Shown: in pieces, positions 30,006-33,923 of the stretch
How the letters are laid out: every line of letters starts with the position of its first letter
Numbering within the stretch: position 1 is the stretch's first letter
DNA from: Albidovulum sp.
GTDB lineage: Bacteria > Pseudomonadota > Alphaproteobacteria > Rhodobacterales > Rhodobacteraceae
Length of the DNA: 33,923 nt
Direction of reading: 5' to 3'
NCBI GenBank assembly: GCA_030837785.1
Contig: JAUQYA010000131.1
Location: forward strand, 1 to 33,923
Position numbers and translations under genes: made by a program
The notes under the pieces: model-generated
Told to the model about the DNA's origin: nothing
The model's input: the letters and a program-made list of their open reading frames with translations, nothing else
The model's database searches: none

Positions 30006-31370
30006 ATGGCGGTATCGGCGAGGCGGCGCATCTGGGGCTGGTGGTTCTTCGACTGGGCGAGCCAGCCCTACAACACGCTCCTGCTGACGTTCAGCTTCGG
30101 CCCCTATTTCGCGGAAGTCGCGCGGGCGCATTTCGCCGCAGAGGGCATGGGCGCCGAGTCGGCCAGCGCGGCCTCGCAGGCCTACTGGACGGCGACGCAG
30201 ACGGTCACCGGCCTCTGCATTGCGGTGCTGGCGCCGATCCTCGGCGTCATCGCCGACGGAGGCGGCCGCAAGATGCCCTGGATCTGGGCCTTCTCGGCCA
30301 TGTATGTCATCGGCGCCCTGGCGCTCTGGTGGGCGGTTCCTGGGATGCCCACGCTCTTTTGGGCGGCCTTCTGGTTCGCCGTCGGCTTCATCGGCATGGA
30401 GCTTGCCACCAACTTCACCAACGCGCTGATGCCCTCGCTCGCCCCTGAGGAGGAGATGGGCAGGGTCTCGGGCACCGGCTTCGCCTTCGGATACCTCGGC
30501 GGCGTGGTCGCGCTCTTCGTGTTCCTTCTGTTCCTCGCCGACGATGCGACGACCGGAAAGACGCTGATCGGCCGCTCGCCCGCCTTCGGTCTCGATCCCG
30601 CGACGCGCGAGGGGACACGCTCGGTCGGGCCGTTCACCGCGGTCTGGTACGTGGTCTTCATGGTGCCCTTCTTCCTCTGGGTGAGGGAGCCCGCGGTCAG
30701 GGGCGGCAAGACGGCCGGCGCCGCCGTGGGCGGGCTGGCCCGCGCCATCCGCGCGCTCCGGCACCGGCCGAGCCTTCTCGTCTTCCTCATCGCCTCGATG
30801 TTCTACCGCGACGCGCTGAACGCGACCTATGCGCTGGGCGGCGCCTTCGCGTCGAACGTCATGGGCTGGACGGTGATCCAGAGCGGCGTGTTCGGCATCG
30901 TCGCCGCGATTGCAGCGACCTTCGCCTCCTGGGCGGGCGGCAGGCTCGATTCCTCGGTCGGGCCGAAGCCGGTGATCGTCACGGCGATCGCGGTCCTGAC
31001 CGCAACCATCGTCGTGATGATGAATCTGACGCCCGACAGCTTCTTCGGCCATGTGCTGCCCGAAGGCTCCTCGCTGCCGGACATGATCTTCTATGGCTGC
31101 GGCGTCATGATCGGCGCGGCGGGCGGGATTGCGCAGGCGGCCAGCCGCACGCTCATGGTCTTTCACACCAGCGAACGCGACGCGGCGGGCGACTTCGGCT
31201 TCTACGGCCTGTCGGGAAAGGCCACCGCCTTTCTCGCCCCCGGCCTCATCACCCTGGCCACGACCACGACCGGCAGCGCGCGGCTCGGCATCGCTCCGCT
31301 CGTGGGGCTTTTCCTGATCGGCCTTGCCCTTATGATATGGGTGAAACCTCAAGGGGAGCGCCCGGCATGA
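30006..31370 (+). CDS. UMF1 family MFS transporter (Atg22-like)
   Basis: A 454-residue 12-helix major-facilitator protein. The N-terminal WGWWFFDWASQPYNTLLL is diagnostic of the UMF1 (unknown major facilitator 1) group related to fungal Atg22 vacuolar amino-acid effluxers. Other conserved blocks are FTNALMPSLAPEEEMGRVSG and FYGLSGKATAFLAP. Substrate is unknown; amino-acid or peptide export is a guess from fungal relatives. GAGGGGCAGG precedes ATG 30006. Its stop overlaps the mepA start as ATGA, making the two translationally coupled, which raises the possibility that it handles murein breakdown products (inference). Confidence 0.88.
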   Translation: MAVSARRRIWGWWFFDWASQPYNTLLLTFSFGPYFAEVARAHFAAEGMGAESASAASQAYWTATQTVTGLCIAVLAPILGVIADGGGRKMPWIWAFSAMYVIGALALWWAVPGMPTLFWAAFWFAVGFIGMELATNFTNALMPSLAPEEEMGRVSGTGFAFGYLGGVVALFVFLLFLADDATTGKTLIGRSPAFGLDPATREGTRSVGPFTAVWYVVFMVPFFLWVREPAVRGGKTAGAAVGGLARAIRALRHRPSLLVFLIASMFYRDALNATYALGGAFASNVMGWTVIQSGVFGIVAAIAATFASWAGGRLDSSVGPKPVIVTAIAVLTATIVVMMNLTPDSFFGHVLPEGSSLPDMIFYGCGVMIGAAGGIAQAASRTLMVFHTSERDAAGDFGFYGLSGKATAFLAPGLITLATTTTGSARLGIAPLVGLFLIGLALMIWVKPQGERPA

Positions 31371-32254
31371 CGATTGGCCGCCTGCTTGTTCTCTGTCTTG
31401 TGATCTGGCCGTCGCTCGGCGCCGCCGCGCCGCTTGCCAGGGATCTCTTCGGCGCCGAACGGGTTGCCTCGCAGCAGCGGCCGCAGGCGATCGGCAGCTA
31501 TGCCAAGGGCTGCGGCGCGGGGCTGGTGCAACTGCCGGAAAGCGGGCCGACCTGGCAGGCGATGCGGCTTTCGCGGAACCGCAACTGGGGCCAGCCGGCG
31601 CTCGTGCAGTTCCTGATCGACCTTTCCGGCACGGCGCGGCAGGTCGGCTGGGCCGGACTCTACGTCGGCGACATGAGCCAGCCGCGTGGCGGGCCGATGA
31701 GGTCGGGCCACGAAAGCCACCAGATCGGGCTCGACGCCGACATCTGGATGCTGCCGCCTGCGCGGCTGAGCCTGAGTCGCGCCGAACGCGAGAACCTGAG
31801 TTCGATCTCGGTGCGGACCGACGACCAGAAGCGGGTGAACGACAACTGGACGCGGGCGCACCATCTCCTGCTCAGGGCGGCCGCGTCGGATCCGCGGGTC
31901 GACCGCGTCTTCGTCGCCGCGGCGGTGAAGATCGAGATGTGCCGGACCGCTACGCCCGCCGACAAGGCGTGGCTGCAGAAGATCCGCCCTCTTTACGGGC
32001 ACAACACGCACTTCCATGTCCGCCTGAAATGCCCCGCCGGGTCGCGCCGCTGCGAGACGCAGACCCCGACCGTGGCAGACCTCTCGAAGGGCGGCGACGG
32101 GTGCGACGAGACACTGACATGGTGGGTGACGACATATCTCGACGAACTGAAGAATCCGCCGAAGAAGCCGAAGGGGCCGCGCAAGCGGGGGCCGCGCGAC
32201 TACACGATGGCCGATCTGCCGCGGCAGTGCGCGGGGGTCTTGGCGTCGGACTGA
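31367..32254 (+). CDS. mepA: Penicillin-insensitive murein endopeptidase MepA
   Basis: A 295-residue LAS-type zinc peptidase that cleaves D-Ala-meso-DAP cross-links in peptidoglycan. A signal peptide (1-20) is followed by the family body. The metal and catalytic residues are present: GHESHQIGLDADIW with H118 and D125, and HNTHFH with H215 and H217. Six or so cysteines in the C-terminal third probably form disulfides, as in E. coli MepA. The C-terminus is Lys/Pro-rich (KNPPKKPKGPRKRGPRD). It starts inside the UMF1 stop codon (ATGA) and its last 28 bases overlap the next gene, so three genes form one tight unit of transport and envelope proteins. Confidence 0.93.
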   Translation: MTIGRLLVLCLVIWPSLGAAAPLARDLFGAERVASQQRPQAIGSYAKGCGAGLVQLPESGPTWQAMRLSRNRNWGQPALVQFLIDLSGTARQVGWAGLYVGDMSQPRGGPMRSGHESHQIGLDADIWMLPPARLSLSRAERENLSSISVRTDDQKRVNDNWTRAHHLLLRAAASDPRVDRVFVAAAVKIEMCRTATPADKAWLQKIRPLYGHNTHFHVRLKCPAGSRRCETQTPTVADLSKGGDGCDETLTWWVTTYLDELKNPPKKPKGPRKRGPRDYTMADLPRQCAGVLASD

Positions 32255-33117
32255 CGGCCCTTGCGATCGCCGTCGGCTTCGCCGCCCCCGCGCCCCGGCC
32301 GCAGAAGGCCGAGGAGGTCGGAACCTTCGTCTGGGACGTGCCCAGACCGCGCTTCGGCGGCCTGTCGGCGATCGACCTCGCCCTCGACGGGCTGCGCTTT
32401 GTCGCCGTTTCGGATTCCGCGGCGTTCTTTTCCGGCCGCTTCACCCGCGGACCGCGCGGCGAGGTCACGGCGGCGAAGGTCGGGCCGCCGGTCCTTCCGG
32501 TGTCGCACCACGGCACGCCGCTCGAGGACTGGATGGACGATGCCGAGGGCGTGGCCCTTGCGCCGGGCGGCGGGTTCTACGTGTCCTACGAATCCCATGA
32601 CCGGATCGTCCGCTATGGCCCGGGTGGGCGGGAATGGATCGAGGAATACTGGCCGCCGGTCTTCAAGACCTTCACGATCAACAAGGGGATCGAGGCGCTC
32701 GCCATCGACGCCAGGGGCCGGCTTCTGGCGATTCCGGAAGTGCCGCCCCAGGGCGGCGATACGCCGGTCTACCGCATCCGCGGGCAGGCGGCGGATCTGG
32801 CCTACACCCTCAGACGCGACCGCAACTGGGCGCCGACCGGCGCCGACTTCGGCCCGGACGGGCGGCTCTACCTGCTGGAGCGCGATTTCTGGCCGCTTCT
32901 GGGATTTTCCAGCCGGGTGCGGCGGATCACGCTCGCCGGTGACCGCGTGACGGCGGACGAGGTGATCTGGCAGAGCGATCCGGGGCATCACGACAATCTC
33001 GAAGGTCTCGCCGCCTGGCAGGATGGCACGGGCGCGATCCGGCTCACGCTCGTCTCCGACGACAACTTCCTGCCGATCCAGAGGACCGAACTCGTCGATC
33101 TCCGCGTGACCGAGTGA
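32227..33117 (+). CDS. Exported esterase-like (phytase-like beta-propeller) protein
   Basis: A 296-residue protein of the esterase-like activity of phytase family (PF13449 type). An N-terminal hydrophobic signal (GVGLTALAIAVGFAAPAP) precedes repeated propeller blades recognisable by GLSAIDL and FVAVSDSA, WMDDAEGVAL, NKGIEALAID and DNLEGLA. Members are assigned phosphatase or esterase activity, rarely tested. GTG 32227 is the first in-frame start that leaves a sensible signal peptide; it overlaps the end of mepA by 28 bases and has no clear ribosome binding site, suggesting translational coupling. A longer open frame upstream lies wholly within mepA and is a shadow. Location should be periplasmic. 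Confidence 0.8.
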   Translation: MRGGLGVGLTALAIAVGFAAPAPRPQKAEEVGTFVWDVPRPRFGGLSAIDLALDGLRFVAVSDSAAFFSGRFTRGPRGEVTAAKVGPPVLPVSHHGTPLEDWMDDAEGVALAPGGGFYVSYESHDRIVRYGPGGREWIEEYWPPVFKTFTINKGIEALAIDARGRLLAIPEVPPQGGDTPVYRIRGQAADLAYTLRRDRNWAPTGADFGPDGRLYLLERDFWPLLGFSSRVRRITLAGDRVTADEVIWQSDPGHHDNLEGLAAWQDGTGAIRLTLVSDDNFLPIQRTELVDLRVTE

Positions 33118-33221
33118 CTTGACCTGTGGCCGCGGGGGGCGTAGAGGCCGCGCGTTCCGGTCCCGCGTTTCGGCGCCGTGCCGGGGCCAAGTCTCCGCCA
33201 CCTTGCCAAAACGGAACCGAC

Positions 33222-33845
33222 ATGACCCGCAGCCTGATCCCCGGCATCCTTGCGATGGCCGCCATCGTGGTGGCCTCCAACATCCTTGTGCAGTTCCTCT
33301 TCGGCCAGTGGCTGACCTGGGGCGCCTTCACCTATCCGTTCTCCTTCCTCGTGACCGACCTCACCAACCGCTTCCAGGGCGCCGCCGCCGCGCGCAAGGT
33401 GGTCGTGGCCGGATTCCTCGTGGGGGTCGCCTGTTCGCTGGTTGGCACGCAGGTGATGGGCGACGGCGGCCCGCTGGTGACCTTCCGCATCGCGCTCGGT
33501 TCCGGTGCGGCGTTCCTGGTCGGGCAACTGATGGACGTGCATGTCTTCAACCGGCTGCGATACCGCAGCTGGTGGCGCGCCCCCTTCATCTCCACCCTGA
33601 TCGGGTCCACGCTCGACACCGCGATCTTCTTCACCACCGCCTTCTCGGCCGCGCTCGTCTTTCTCGAACCGGGCAACGACGTGTCCTGGGCGGGCCAGGT
33701 GCTGCCGCTGATCGGCTGGGGGCCGGCGGTGCCGCTCTGGGTCTCGCTCGCCACCGCAGACTGGCTGGTGAAGATGTCGCTTGCCATCGTGGCGCTCGTG
33801 CCATTCCGCATCATTGTTACAAAAGTGACGGAAAAAGTTGCGTGA
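33222..33845 (+). CDS. VUT family queuosine precursor transporter (YhhQ-like)
   Basis: A 207-residue inner-membrane protein with about six helices. ITs conserved features are IVVASNILVQ, then YPFSFLVTDLTNRFQG near residue 40, GQLMDVHVFNRLR near 105 and STLIGSTLDTAIFF near 125, all typical of YhhQ/VUT transporters. These import queuosine precursors (7-cyano- or 7-aminomethyl-7-deazaguanine) for tRNA modification. ATG 33222 begins the first helix directly; only a weak GGAACC-type site precedes it. The 104 bases upstream show no preQ1 riboswitch I could recognise. It follows the phytase-like gene by that gap and is probably separately expressed. Confidence 0.88.
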   Translation: MTRSLIPGILAMAAIVVASNILVQFLFGQWLTWGAFTYPFSFLVTDLTNRFQGAAAARKVVVAGFLVGVACSLVGTQVMGDGGPLVTFRIALGSGAAFLVGQLMDVHVFNRLRYRSWWRAPFISTLIGSTLDTAIFFTTAFSAALVFLEPGNDVSWAGQVLPLIGWGPAVPLWVSLATADWLVKMSLAIVALVPFRIIVTKVTEKVA

Positions 33846-33900
33846 AAATGTTTGACACCCACAAAATCTGTGGCAGCCTGTGGACAACGGCAACCCAGAG

Positions 33901-33918
33901 AAAGGAGGTGATCCAGTG
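33901..33918 (+). promoter_or_regulatory. Extended Shine-Dalgarno of a gene beginning at or beyond the right edge
   Basis: AAAGGAGGTGATCCAG (33901-33916) is complementary over 16 bases to the 3' end of 16S rRNA, and the preceding AG extends the match to 18. Such a complete anti-anti-Shine-Dalgarno is rare; from memory rpsU (ribosomal protein S21) leaders in Rhodobacteraceae look like this. A GTG at 33917 or an ATG just past the edge could be the start. TTGACA at 33852-33857 may be its -35 box, though no good -10 is visible. Confidence 0.5.
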
Positions 33919-33923
33919 TCTAG

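Noticed and set aside
31939..32226. Longer N-terminus for the phytase-like protein
   Set aside because: The extension lies inside mepA in another frame and would bury the signal peptide; GTG 32227 is the reasonable start.
33118..33221. preQ1 riboswitch ahead of the queuosine-precursor transporter
   Set aside because: No recognisable preQ1 class I, II or III core; the region is GC-rich without the A-rich tail of those aptamers.
33878..33888. DnaA box (TGTGGACAA)
   Set aside because: Single site with one mismatch and no cluster of further boxes or AT-rich DNA.
33882..33923. End of a 16S rRNA gene on the minus strand (CTGGATCACCTCCTTTCT)
   Set aside because: Only the last 18 bases match; the bases before CTGGATC (GACA) differ from the universal GCGG, and the orientation fits a Shine-Dalgarno instead.

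Overview
The window looks like chromosome of a high-GC alphaproteobacterium, most likely Rhodobacteraceae (Rhodobacterales). The support is the base composition, family-level resemblance of most proteins, a GTTC-N7-GTTC box of the alphaproteobacterial LexA type, and an A2M-pbpC / recQ / yggT / mepA backbone. This is inference from reading the proteins; no database search was made.

The window has two parts that meet at about position 17006. The left part (1-17006) is accessory DNA in which intact cargo lies among broken genes. It opens with the end of a truncated heavy-metal P-type ATPase. An envelope-stress cluster follows: HdeD-like protein, AI-2E/PerM-type exporter, an extra FtsH protease with an unusual pore residue, a cardiolipin-synthase-like phospholipase D, a decayed HD hydrolase and a DoxX protein. 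Next is plasmid-type debris: a short inverted repeat, a DUF6880 fragment, a DUF7007 gene and a possible DUF1778 antitoxin tail. An intact VapBC-like toxin-antitoxin pair lies beside a second pair in which both genes carry disabling mutations. A clean three-gene operon (10644-13903) encodes a Tat-exported amidohydrolase, an outer-membrane barrel and an N-terminal-cysteine amidase. It is followed by an SOS-boxed small gene with an in-frame amber codon.

At 14605-17006 three insertion-sequence remnants are stacked. An IS66 end carries a pRiA4b ORF-3 passenger and the C-terminal part of tnpC. This is fused in frame to the tail of an IS481 transposase, which abuts an internally deleted IS630 element. 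The IS630 right end falls exactly on the stop codon of pbpC, so this is where accessory DNA meets the backbone.

The right part (17006-33923) is compact backbone. It holds a coupled alpha-2-macroglobulin/PBP1C pair (periplasmic protease trap plus peptidoglycan synthase), a divergent soluble hybrid histidine kinase, RecQ helicase, YggT and a hotdog thioesterase. A tight overlapping run follows (UMF1 transporter, MepA murein endopeptidase, phytase-like esterase), then a VUT/YhhQ queuosine-precursor transporter. The window ends in a very long Shine-Dalgarno sequence for a gene that begins outside it, possibly rpsU. No tRNA, rRNA or CRISPR array was seen.
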